Translations under genes and position numbers: made by a program | In this document: positions 21,643 to 29,141 of the stretch, piece by piece | Layout: every line of letters starts with the position of its first letter | Position numbering within the stretch: the stretch's first letter is position 1 | The notes under the pieces: model-generated | The model's input: the letters and a program-made list of their open reading frames with translations, nothing else | Told to the model about the DNA's origin: nothing | The model's database searches: none | DNA from: Chara braunii | Taxonomy: Eukaryota; Streptophyta; Charophyceae; Charales; Characeae | Assembly: GCA_003427395.1 (NCBI GenBank) | Contig: BFEA01000113.1 | Coordinates: 472,316 to 512,677 of the forward strand | DNA length: 40,362 nt | Reading direction: 5' to 3'

Positions 21643-22152
21643 NNNNNNNNNNNNNNNNNNNNNNNNNNNNNNNNNNNNNNNNNNNNNNNNNNNNNNNNNN
21701 NNNNNNNNNNNNNNNNNNNNNNNNNNNNNNNNNNNNNNNNNNNNNNNNNNNNNNNNNNNNNNNNNNNNNNNNNNNNNNNNNNNNNNNNNNNNNNNNNNNN
21801 NNNNNNNNNNNNNNNNNNNNNNNNNNNNNNNNNNNNNNNNNNNNNNNNNNNNNNNNNNNNNNNNNNNNNNNNNNNNNNNNNNNNNNNNNNNNNNNNNNNN
21901 NNNNNNNNNNNNNNNNNNNNNNNNNNNNNNNNNNNNNNNNNNNNNNNNNNNNNNNNNNNNNNNNNNNNNNNNNNNNNNNNNNNNNNNNNNNNNNNNNNNN
22001 NNNNNNNNNNNNNNNNNNNNNNNNNNNNNNNNNNNNNNNNNNNNNNNNNNNNNNNNNNNNNNNNNNNNNNNNNNNNNNNNNNNNNNNNNNNNNNNNNNNN
22101 NNNNNNNNNNNNNNNNNNNNNNNNNNNNNNNNNNNNNNNNNNNNNNNNNNNN
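21643..22152. other. Assembly gap (510 N)
   Basis: A continuous run of unknown bases. Frames spanning it are meaningless. It hides the exact 3' boundary of the minus-strand PLE. Confidence 1.
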
Positions 22153-22903
22153 TGATCTCTTGCCCACTACTCTATCTCCTCAAATCTTCTAAACCGGTGC
22201 TCCCTTCTTGCCTCCACTCCCCCTCTCCTTCACCTCGCCCCTCCCATCCGTAACCTCACTCGTGTCCCATCAGCTTCTTCCGCTCACCTTCCCAGACGGC
22301 CCTCTCTTCCACTTCCTTTTTTTCGTTTTTTCCACCTTCCCTTTCGTCTCCCTCTTCCCCTCCTCTCCTCCCCTCTCCTCCTCCTCTCCCAATCACAACC
22401 CCTCGTTCCTATTTCCATCCTTCCTACCTCACGTCTCATCAGCTCCATTGCTCGTCCACAGTCTGCCCTACTGCCCTTACACATTCCTCTCCCAGTCGAG
22501 CTCATCAAGCATCACCAGCTCCCCTTCCTAATTACAGGCTACACGCGTTCGGACTCTGCAATCTCCCTGTCTTCTCTCATCCAGCTGTCACCGCCAAACC
22601 CTTCATTACCCTTAGTGATCCTGCATCTCCTTTCCTTCCACCATCTCCGATGACCCAAAATTATCCCGGTTATCGCGCGAACGCGACTGCTCTTTCACCA
22701 AACCCTACGTCCAAACTGACCTGAGTCGTATTTCCGCCGCTGCAATCCCACACAAAAAACCCATCGGGCGAATAGTTCCGACACCATTCCTGTTTTACCC
22801 ACGTCCGCTTTCTTTTCCTTTCCTTCCAAAAAAAAAGAAAGTTCTCCTATCCCGTAAAAAAATATAAAATAAAATAAAATAAAAACCAATAAAAACGACG
22901 AAT
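22153..22903 (-). other. PLE 3' untranslated region
   Basis: C/T-rich on the plus strand, with no gene on the minus strand. It is repeated at 27812-28560 with roughly 95% identity by eye. Shared landmarks include TGATCTCTTGCCCACTACTC at the start and AAATATAAAATAAAATAAAA near the coding end. The true 3' end is lost in the gap. Confidence 0.75.
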
Positions 22904-24370
22904 TTAAGAAACGAAAAAACTAAAATATATTAACCTACACCCCCGTTCGGCCCAGAAACTCCCTAAGTCGGGGTACTCAGCCGCCTCAGCAGGGAGATAA
23001 GCCCCCCACAGACCGCGCGACATCCTGGCGAACCTCGCCAGGGCCCCGAGAGAGATCTTCGGGGGATACCCCCGAAGGCGTGTCTCCAACATCAAGGCCA
23101 CAATCGCAGCTTTCATCGCTTCTTCCGAAGTCAATATCCGGTGCATCCGAACCAGGGCAGCAAAGACGGTGGCTTTCTTAGACGCTTTCCTCGTGAAAGA
23201 AGCGAAGTCCTGTAACGACTGAATCCTCAATCTTCCTTCCTTGCACAGACTCTGCTGGTTCCTAGTCCTGGGATGTATTTCAATCCTAATAGGCATCATC
23301 AGGATAAAAATACAAACCCCTATGAAATCAAAAACATTTCCCCCTCCATCCTTTCGGACAAGCTTCAAATCCTCATCATAACACTTCTCAAATTCGTCGA
23401 GTATCGTTGCAGCCTTCACCATTGTATCCATGTGGTTCGTCCTAAACCCGACCATCACTGCCACATCATCAATCATCCTCATCCCCCTTACCATCATCCC
23501 CGATCTGGTCACCTGGCGCATAAAGGTCGCCTCAGACCTCGCACATACCAAGCACGCCAGAGCTGGGCTGGAATTCCTCCCCATAGGAATCCTGAAAATT
23601 TGCCTCAGCACCACACGGGTACACCCGACATAGATATACGTCAACTCAAAATCCACCTCCTTCCTAATGTCGTCGAACCCGAGAGTGACCAAACCCTCGA
23701 CCTTCCTCAGGGTCCTCATTGCGCACAACTTCCCCCTTTGACTGACCCTCGCACCCTTCATTCCTCTCTTCTCATGATACATTATCAGCCATTCCACTGC
23801 CTCCATAACCCTTTGATGCGACAATTTAGCGAACATATCTTTAATGTCGTAACTCCTGGCGAGAACACCATCTCCTCCCTTCCCCATCTCCCGCTGAAAC
23901 GCTTCACACCTTTCCTTCAACTCGTCCGTCGATCTAAGGTCAAAATGCTCGGTCCTCCGAACGCCAAACAACATGTACCTAATCGCCCTCCCTACCCGGG
24001 CTCCGGCGAGCCTCGCAGGATCGTTGGTACCTGGCGAAATCGGCCTCCACCGGTCCAAATCCTTGTCCTTGGGTAAGACATATGCTCGTCCGATCCTCCC
24101 TCCCGTTTGCCACCTCGCCACCCCCTTTAGACTCAAGCGCTCGTATTCCATCTTCATCCCCCCCAGCACCTGAGCTTCCGTCTCATTGATCACCTGAAAA
24201 CTTCGATTCCAATTGAAGGTCTCCTTGCATGCGCGGAGGTACAAGACCGGACATACTAATAACGTGGCTCCTGGATTTCTATCAATCGGAACAGCCACCA
24301 TATTGCTATACTTACGAAAAAAGAATCTCACTTCATTCGCAGTCATAGCACCCCCTCTCCCGCCACCCAC
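22904..24370 (-). CDS. Reverse transcriptase of the PLE
   Basis: A 488-codon frame. Residues 28-44 (VPIDRNPG...VCPVLY) match the pre-finger segment of the other PLE. GRAYVLPKDKDLDRWRPI (94-111) is the fingers region, and FDLRSTDELKER (143-154) follows. Motif A is ARSYDIKDMFAKL with Asp175. Motif B is QIFRIPMGRNSSPALAC (257-273). Motif C is MRMIDDVAVMV with Asp301 and Asp302. FDFIGVCIF (348-355) is the motif E region and LRIQSLQDFASF (381-392) is in the thumb. PLE RTs prime at endonuclease-nicked DNA in the nucleus and are related to telomerase RT. The first ~10 residues (MGGGRGG) are probably not native, because the element runs on from the preceding frame. The end (...RGCRLIYFSFFVS) is near the family's natural end. 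Confidence 0.9.
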   Translation of the reverse strand: MGGGRGGAMTANEVRFFFRKYSNMVAVPIDRNPGATLLVCPVLYLRACKETFNWNRSFQVINETEAQVLGGMKMEYERLSLKGVARWQTGGRIGRAYVLPKDKDLDRWRPISPGTNDPARLAGARVGRAIRYMLFGVRRTEHFDLRSTDELKERCEAFQREMGKGGDGVLARSYDIKDMFAKLSHQRVMEAVEWLIMYHEKRGMKGARVSQRGKLCAMRTLRKVEGLVTLGFDDIRKEVDFELTYIYVGCTRVVLRQIFRIPMGRNSSPALACLVCARSEATFMRQVTRSGMMVRGMRMIDDVAVMVGFRTNHMDTMVKAATILDEFEKCYDEDLKLVRKDGGGNVFDFIGVCIFILMMPIRIEIHPRTRNQQSLCKEGRLRIQSLQDFASFTRKASKKATVFAALVRMHRILTSEEAMKAAIVALMLETRLRGYPPKISLGALARFARMSRGLWGAYLPAEAAEYPDLGSFWAERGCRLIYFSFFVS

Positions 24371-24373
24371 CCT

Positions 24374-24806
24374 TCAGTAGCACTTGCCGATCTCTTCACG
24401 AGTTAGGTGGACCCCCTTCCCTAGCACCCAATCTTCAACACCCTCTCTGACGTAATCCCCCGGCGCACCCGGTGAGATGTTGCTTCCACAAGTAACATTC
24501 TTCGAGTTCCACATAAACGTTGGCATGTCACCAACGTCACATATTCTCACCTTTACGTGCATCCCCCCCGTCAGCGTACTTCAAGTGATTATGGATAATC
24601 ATGCCGACAGTCAACCTCTTCCTTACCACGACCCTCACCCTTGCTGCCACGAATCTGGCAATGTCCTGATCCGGCATTGCTCCTCGTATGATATCAGCCG
24701 CCACCTGCTTCACCGCACCCAAATTCACGTTTGGTGAAAAAGGAACTTTCACACATGGCTTCCTTCGGATCTCGCTCCCGTATTTTGATCTCACGATCCT
24801 GGTCAA
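24374..24806 (-). pseudogene. PLE linker region, CxC core missing
   Basis: The frame 24806-24537 reads KPCVKVPFSPNVNLGAVKQV... VGMIIHNHLKYADGG, matching IVVKIPF...VGDLLHNYKSFAQADSVG of the plus-strand PLE. A G7 run then shifts the frame, and homology resumes as HVKVRICDVGDMPTFMWNSK followed by NVT (24562-24374), matching HLAVKLSCIEGVRPFLHNAK and NVS. The intervening ~13 residues, which hold the CxC motif in the other copy, are absent. The linker joins endonuclease and RT in this PLE group. Loss of its signature argues that this copy is defective. Confidence 0.7.
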
Positions 24807-24812
24807 AAGGTT

Positions 24813-25275
24813 CTACAGATGGTTCCTACTCTTCTTCTCGGAGAACAGCGCAGAGATTTTGAAAAGCGCCAATAGATCCCGGGAGCTCTTGGCATACAAT
24901 AGGCGTACCTTCCAAGGTTGTGTCAGGACATCCCTTAGGATATACTTGCAATGCTCAATCCCGGACAGCATGATCCGCACCTTCCCCACCTGAAACCTTC
25001 CTCCTCCTTCCATAATCCGTTTACACTCCCTAATGGGTTTCTCCACCCCTCCCACCATCACCGTACTCTCTCCCACTTTCCCCCGTACCACCCTCCAACT
25101 ATCACTCCAAATCGTTCCTTTTGTCACTGTGATATGAAGCACACCTTGCCTCCCCTGCAACTCTTTCAATAGATCAACGAGGGAGACCCGGTCATCGAAC
25201 TTCATCACCCCTCCCCCAAGCGTATTTGACCCCCTCTTCCCTCTCTCCCTTCTCCCTAAGCTTTCCTCCTCCTAC
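24813..25275 (-). pseudogene. PLE inter-domain region between endonuclease and CxC linker
   Basis: MKFDDRVSLVDLLKELQGRQ begins at 25205, and the frame is open back to about 25275, overlapping the end of the endonuclease ORF in the -1 phase. IRECKRIMEGGGR and SSRDLLALFKISALF align with FLKDAKSAIELGGSR and WKRRDLFKMTIEEL of the plus-strand PLE. It ends at a stop at 24813, after which the linker resumes 7 bases on in another phase. It is best read as one polypeptide cut by frameshifts. No catalytic motif is recognised. Confidence 0.65.
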
Positions 25276-25711
25276 CCTTCCACACCTCCCTCCCCATCCT
25301 CTGAGTATTCAGGGATGGTGAGAACCTTCGGATCAACGTTGTCTCGAGGAACCCCAGATCCTGAATCCCGTTTACCAAAGGAACGACCAAATACCTTTCC
25401 CAACCAAAGATCCGAAGCCACGTATGCAATTTCGGAGCATTGCCCAAGTCACCGTTAATCACTTGCTTCACGTGATCGGACCACCTCCTGATCACGGTTT
25501 GCGTAGTGCAACCAATATAGAAATGACGGCACCATGGACTTACCAACGCATAAACCCCAGGATCTCTGGTAGAAAGAACCCTCTCCCCATTGCTTACCAA
25601 CCCCACCCACTTCCTCGCCCATGGGCACTCCCCCCTGATAACACATAAAAGAAACATCCTAAATATCTGATCTTCCCGGGAAGCACTCAGTCCCTCAATG
25701 CGCTCATTCAC
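25256..25711 (-). CDS. GIY-YIG endonuclease domain of the PLE
   Basis: A 151-codon frame starting MNERIEGLSASRED at 25711. The GIY-YIG signature is GVYALV (residues 52-57) and FYIGCTTQTVIRRWSDH (64-80), with the expected Tyr, Gly, Arg75/76 and His80. The acidic residue is Glu123 in LGFLETTLIRRF, followed by P-x-LNTQ (132-136). It nicks target DNA so the RT can prime. A Cys23-x5-Cys29 pair sits upstream of GVY. The published CCHH zinc motif of other PLE endonucleases is described as absent from Chlamys, and I cannot place both histidines here. The frame ends at 25256, overlapping the next frame in the -1 phase. Confidence 0.85.
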   Translation of the reverse strand: MNERIEGLSASREDQIFRMFLLCVIRGECPWARKWVGLVSNGERVLSTRDPGVYALVSPWCRHFYIGCTTQTVIRRWSDHVKQVINGDLGNAPKLHTWLRIFGWERYLVVPLVNGIQDLGFLETTLIRRFSPSLNTQRMGREVWKGRRRKA

Positions 25712-25784
25712 CCTCAGACCCTCTCCCCCCTTGCCAACATTGCTCTCTTCAAGTCATTCATACTTACCTCCTCCATTAAACTCA

Positions 25785-26078
25785 TTACGGAGAAATCCGC
25801 TCGCTCTCATTAAACTCATCGTAAGCTAGCTTCGCTTTGCACTTCACAAGCTCACCGATAGCCACATCCTTCCTTGACCACGTTATACCCTCCTGGCTAC
25901 ATAACTTCCGAAGTTCAGGTGCCTTCTTTTCAGAGAGATGCTTATGCAGTTCAATCGCGAACTCCAGAATCCCTAGATTTGCCACACCATCCTCGGTCCC
26001 CTTCTTCGCTGGCGGAGGTGTCCGTACTTCCTCTTCATCGTCAATCTTCACAGGGTCGCCCTTGTGCCCACGTTTCAA
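25785..26078 (-). CDS. PLE-associated ORF with SAP-like segment
   Basis: A 97-codon frame. An acidic/basic start (KIDDEEEVRTPPPAKKG) is followed by LGILEFAIELHKHLSEKK and then APELRKLCSQEGITWSRKDV and AIGELVKCKAKLAYDEF. The last part resembles the helix-turn-helix spacing of a SAP DNA-binding motif (Leu-rich helix, Gly-Ile, Lys, second helix). This is a resemblance only. It lies between the zinc-knuckle ORF and the endonuclease and is probably part of the same polyprotein or ORF1. A donor-like GAG|GTAAGTATG at about 25762 lies just downstream. Confidence 0.55.
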   Translation of the reverse strand: MKRGHKGDPVKIDDEEEVRTPPPAKKGTEDGVANLGILEFAIELHKHLSEKKAPELRKLCSQEGITWSRKDVAIGELVKCKAKLAYDEFNESERISP

Positions 26079-26277
26079 GACCCTCGATATCCTCCCTTCC
26101 TATTCCCCCACCCTCGCCTTCCCCTTCCTCCTTTCGATGGCGTCAACGAGTTTCACCGCTTCCTCCTTAACTTCCTCGCTGTCATCATCTGACTCATCCA
26201 AATAGCTCCATATCTCCCTAAGGACCCTAGCCTTAGTTTTCGGCGACTTCTTCTTAACACTGTAACTCTCCGGTTTG

Positions 26278-26682
26278 TTATTCGCACGGGTGTGTTGAGG
26301 CTTGAGCCAACAAACACACCAGTTTAGCCTCCAAGCGGGCTTCTCTTGCGTCCGCCTCCCTCAGCCTCTCCTGTTCTCTTCTATTCTCCTCCTCCTTCCG
26401 TCGCCTCTCCTCTTCTTCCCTCTCCCTTCTCTCCTCGTCAAGTTTCCTCTTCCTAATCTTCTCTCGAAAGTACTCCCGCATCTCCTTGGTTTCGTCATCC
26501 ACCGCTGCCATCGGTTGGATGGGCTGCTGCTGAACCGGTTGCCTCCCACTCCCGGCAGCCCACCAGTTCCGGGCGTAATGGCCGACCTTCCCACATATAT
26601 AGCACGACACGACACCCGGTTGATTCCCTCCACCGACCCCATTCCCATACCCTTGAATCTGTGGAGCACCCATGTTCTGCAT
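26278..26682 (-). CDS. Gag-like ORF: degenerate CCHC knuckle plus coiled coil
   Basis: A 134-codon frame. Residues 27-40 read CYICGKVGHYARNW: Cys27, Cys30 and His35 fit a retroviral-type zinc knuckle, but the fourth ligand is Trp (TGG) instead of Cys. Residues 55-115 are a highly charged Glu/Arg coiled coil (REREEEERRRKEEENRREQE). Such knuckle-plus-coil proteins bind element RNA. An accessory gag-like ORF upstream of a PLE endonuclease is unusual. The flanking frames at 26688-26930 and 25785-26078 are probably continuous with it in the intact element. Confidence 0.65.
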   Translation of the reverse strand: MQNMGAPQIQGYGNGVGGGNQPGVVSCYICGKVGHYARNWWAAGSGRQPVQQQPIQPMAAVDDETKEMREYFREKIRKRKLDEERREREEEERRRKEEENRREQERLREADAREARLEAKLVCLLAQASTHPCE

Positions 26683-26687
26683 CCTGC

Positions 26688-26930
26688 CTACCTACCGGCC
26701 CCCCTCCTCCACTGTCGTCTCCTCCTCCTCCTCCTATCCCTTACCACACAACCCACACTATAAAGTCTCCCTAAAAATCTTTCAAGCTTGCTTACCAACT
26801 CCTCCCTCGTGCTTTCGCCCTTAAACTCTAGCGCTACAAATATCAACGGTACCACCCTGTCATATACGGCTCTCTCCAGGTCCTGCCACAGTCTATTGAA
26901 TTCTGCTTCCCTAAAATTCCGGTCCGTCAT
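26688..26930 (-). CDS. N-terminal part of the PLE gag-like ORF
   Basis: An 80-codon frame reading MTDRNFREAEFNRLWQDLER, then VPLIFVALEFKGESTREELV and KLERFLGRLYSV, ending in an Arg-rich tail (CVVRDRRRRRRRQWRRG) that may be out of native frame. It is adjacent to the zinc-knuckle ORF (5-base spacing), on the same strand. It looks helical. No family is recognised. It is probably the start of ORF1. Confidence 0.5.
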   Translation of the reverse strand: MTDRNFREAEFNRLWQDLERAVYDRVVPLIFVALEFKGESTREELVSKLERFLGRLYSVGCVVRDRRRRRRRQWRRGAGR

Positions 26931-27265
26931 CCCCCTATCCTTCTCCTACCTACCCTTCCACGTAACTATAATGCGCACTTCGACTTCCCACACGTTCCAA
27001 CCACTCCTCCTCCCGGTCTGACACACCATGGAGACACCGCACACGCCTAATACAAACCAACAAGCACGAGCGATCAACGCCCTTGCCTGTGCTACCACCT
27101 TCTTTACCATACCTTACCTGGGTTCTTCTTACCTCTTCGATTTACCCGGAAAAAATATGCACATTTCGCACCTCGCCAGACAGGAAGCACCCGAAAAAAA
27201 CACTCCGCGATTCTTCTCATAGACGAACATGCTCCGAATCCTCATCCGTTAAGTACGATTGCTCT

Positions 27266-27439
27266 CGAGGACGATCACGCCGCATGTCTCATCTTCCTTC
27301 CTCTGTGAGAACAGATCACCCTTCGCGGCTCGCAGAGAGTACTCGAGGACGATCACGCCACGATGCTTCTCATACAACCACACTAAGATGATCACGCTTC
27401 TTACTCGTCATGTACGATGCTCCCGAGGACGATCACGCC
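27266..27439. repeat. ~80-bp repeats in the PLE 5' region
   Basis: CGAGGACGATCACGCC occurs at 27266, 27344 and 27424, each preceded by a GTACGAT- or GTACT-like phrase. A degenerate GATGATCACGC lies near 27390. Spacing is 78 and 80 bases. They sit between the pseudo-LTR and the first ORF and could be 5' UTR repeats or binding sites. Confidence 0.7.
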
Positions 27440-27629
27440 GCAGGACTTAACACCGAGCACACCGTAGCCACCGTGAGACGTCAACCATAACCGGTTACCA
27501 CCTTCGACGAGAGTAAGGAGGAACGAAAGAAAGCAGCAACCCCAACCCAATGGCATCCATCCCTCAACTCCACTCACGAGTTTCTCGATCCATACTCATC
27601 ATTAAAAGCTCGGAAAACAAACAAACCGA

Positions 27630-27690
27630 ATGTACACAATGCGCCTACGCGTTTCACCGCCGGCGTACGCAACGGACTCATCAGGGGGCT
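27630..27690 (-). ncRNA. Possible degenerate hammerhead-ribozyme-like motif
   Basis: On the minus strand, CTGATGAGTCCG (from 27684) is followed 18 bases later by GTGAAACGCG. This spacing is like the CUGAUGA...GAAA core of a hammerhead with a weak, bulged stem II. A short stem III (ACGCG with TGTGT) ending in GUA is possible. I cannot find a complementary stem I strand, and published N-terminal-endonuclease PLEs are said to lack canonical hammerheads. Treat it as a lead only. Confidence 0.2.
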
Positions 27691-27811
27691 TTCCCCTCCT
27701 TCTCCATGATGAATCGAGATACCTCACTTGCTCATGTCATCCCTCTTAAATAGTCTCAGTGCGCATTTCTACCCCACTTTACCTACACAGACTACACACT
27801 CCCGCTGCTGC

Positions 27812-28692
27812 CTGATCTCTTGCCCACTACTCTATCTCCTCAAATCTTCTAAACCGGTGCTCCCTTCTTGCCTCCACTCCCCCTCTCCTTCACCTCGCCC
27901 CTCCCATTCGTAACCTCACTCGTGTCCCATCAGCTTCATCCGCTCACCTTCCCCAACGGCCCTCTCTCCCACTTCCTTTTTTTCGTTTTTTCCGCCTTCC
28001 CTTTCGTCTCCCTCTTCCCCTCCTCTCCTCCCCTCTCCTCCTCCTCTCCCAATCACAACCCCTCGTTCCTCTTTCCATCCTTCGTACCTCACGTCTCATC
28101 AGCTCCATTGCTCGTCCACAGTCTGCCCTACTGCCCTTACACATTCCTCTCCCTGTCGAGCTCGTCAAGCATCAGCTCCCCTTCCTAACTACAGGCTACA
28201 CGCGTTCGTACTTTGCGATCTCCCTGTCTTCTCTCATCCGGCTGACACCTCCAAACCCTTCGTTACCCTTAGTGATCCTGCATCTCCTCTCCTTCCACCA
28301 GCTCTGATGACCCAAAATTATCCTGGTTATCGCGCAAACGCGACTGCTCTTTCACCAAACCCGACGTCCAAACTGACCCGAGTCGTATTTCCGCCGCTGC
28401 AATCCCACACAAAAAACCCATCGGGCGAATAGTTCCAACACCATTTTTTTTTTACCGACGTCCGCTTTCTTTTCCTTTCCTTCCAAAAAAAAAAGAGTCC
28501 TCCCATCCCGTAAAAAAATATAAAATAAAATAAAATAGAAACCAATAAAAACCACAAATCTAAGAAACGAAAAAACTAAAATACATTAACCTACACCCCC
28601 GTTCGGCCCAGAAACTCCCTAAGTCGGGGGTACTCGGCGGGGAGATAAACCCCCCACAGACTGCCCGACATCCCGGCGAACCTCGCCAGGGC

Positions 28693-28694
<2 letters not shown>
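27812..28694 (-). mobile_element. 5'-truncated tandem PLE copy (pseudo-LTR)
   Basis: A near-copy of 22153-23051. It includes the whole known 3' UTR and the last RT codons (ALARFAGMSGSLWG, then VYLPAEYPRL). It lies immediately upstream, in the same orientation as the main PLE, the usual pseudo-LTR tandem layout of PLEs. It is cut at 28694, at an internal GAGAGA of the RT gene that runs into a (GA)n tract. Scattered substitutions and a short deletion (about 28635, loss of CCGCCTCAG-type sequence) separate it from the other copy. Confidence 0.85.

Positions 28695-28725
<31 letters not shown>
28694..28725. repeat. (GA)n microsatellite at the 5' edge of the PLE
   Basis: An uninterrupted AG run directly joined to the truncated PLE copy. 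On the element's strand it is (TC)n, as is the tract beyond its 3' side. Confidence 0.95.
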
Positions 28726-28726
<1 letters not shown>

Positions 28727-28784
28727 GTTGAAGTGAGAATGAATCTTCCGCGTTATCGCGAAAGATTCATTCTAATTTCAACGT
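28725..28784. repeat. 60-bp hairpin (outer left)
   Basis: The arms 28725-28752 and 28757-28784 begin ACGTTGAA and end TTCAACGT. The middle AGAATGAATCTT/AAGATTCATTCT and CGCG/CGCG pair around a TTAT loop, with a 3-base internal bulge (gtg/aat) and one mismatch. The core is shared with the hairpin at 28910-28953. Confidence 0.9.
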
Positions 28785-28829
28785 ACACACACACACACAC
28801 ACGCACAGAGAGAGAGAGAGAGAGAGAGG
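28785..28829. repeat. (AC)n then (GA)n microsatellites
   Basis: ACACAC runs to about 28803, then GAGAGA to 28828. They fill the space between the left hairpin and the central palindrome. Confidence 0.9.
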
Positions 28830-28910
28830 GTGTCAGCCAGTGTCTGACGCTGAGTTTGGTGCACCAAACTCGGCGTCAGACACTGGCTGACGCCCTCTCT
28901 CTCTCTCTCA
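28813..28910. repeat. ~98-bp palindrome without spacer
   Basis: Centred between 28861 and 28862 (TTTGGTGC|GCACCAAA on the two strands). The inner 32-bp arms (CAGCCAGTGTCTGACGC... ) differ at only two positions, both tolerable as G-T pairs in RNA. The arms continue outward as GAGAGAG on the left and CTCTCTC on the right, so the two microsatellites are part of the palindrome. Confidence 0.92.
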
Positions 28911-28953
28911 CGAGAATGAATCTTCCTCTTTATCGAGGAAGATTCATTCTCGT
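28910..28953. repeat. 44-bp perfect hairpin (outer right)
   Basis: The arm ACGAGAATGAATCTTCCTC (28910-28928) and its exact complement (28935-28953) are separated by six bases, TTTATC. The AGAATGAATCTTCC core and the TTATCG loop region match the left hairpin, so both belong to one element. Confidence 0.95.
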
Positions 28954-28962
28954 TGGAAAGGT

Positions 28963-29003
28963 TTGATTTTGTTTTGTTTTGTTTTGTTTTGTTTTTGCAG
29001 AAT

Positions 29004-29037
<34 letters not shown>

Positions 29038-29038
29038 C
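28963..29038. repeat. (TTTTG)n and poly(T)
   Basis: About seven TTTTG units to 28997, then TTGCAGAATG and an uninterrupted T run at 29007-29038. It looks like a reversed poly(A)-type tail, or simple slippage. Confidence 0.9.
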
Positions 29039-29041
29039 GTT

Positions 29042-29141
29042 GTCCTACCGGTTGTCCGAGGCTCGGCGATAAAGTCTGAGGCTGGGGAATGACCGGGCTA
29101 CCGGTAGCCTGAGCCACAAGCCTTAACAACCGGTAGGTACT
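29042..29141. mobile_element. Truncated TIR element (AAACCACCAGTAC family)
   Basis: The right arm 29110-29141 ends GGTAGGTACTGGTGGTTTA. Its inverted partner at 29042-29068 (TCCTACCGGTTGTCCGAGGC) lacks the outer AAACCACCAGTA, where the poly(T) run now sits. A second short inverted repeat, GGGCTACCGGTAGCCTG, lies between. The termini match the elements at 11487 and 37189. Confidence 0.65.

Larger units (their letters stand above)
22153..27811 (-). mobile_element. Penelope-like element with N-terminal GIY-YIG (Chlamys/Naiad-like)
   Basis: In minus-strand order the unit contains a 5' region with short repeats, a small ORF, a zinc-knuckle/coiled-coil ORF, a SAP-like ORF, a GIY-YIG endonuclease, a linker, a reverse transcriptase and a pyrimidine-rich 3' UTR. 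The endonuclease lies before the RT, the permuted order that defines the Naiad/Chlamys branch of PLEs. Canonical PLEs carry it after the RT. A second copy of its 3' ~0.9 kb lies directly upstream (27812-28694), forming a pseudo-LTR arrangement. Several frameshifts separate the ORFs, so it is probably inactive as assembled, though sequencing errors in G runs may account for some of them. Confidence 0.85.

Noticed and set aside
21382-22253. Frames across the N gap
   Set aside because: More than half of each is unknown sequence.
22208-22531. Ser/Pro-rich plus-strand frame (repeated at 27868-28188)
   Set aside because: It lies in the C/T-rich 3' UTR of the PLE and its tandem copy. The composition explains the open frame.
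23273-24076. 267-codon plus-strand frame
   Set aside because: It is antisense to the PLE reverse transcriptase, which has all catalytic motifs on the minus strand.
26302-26763. 153-codon plus-strand frame rich in Leu/Pro
   Set aside because: Antisense to the zinc-knuckle/coiled-coil ORF.
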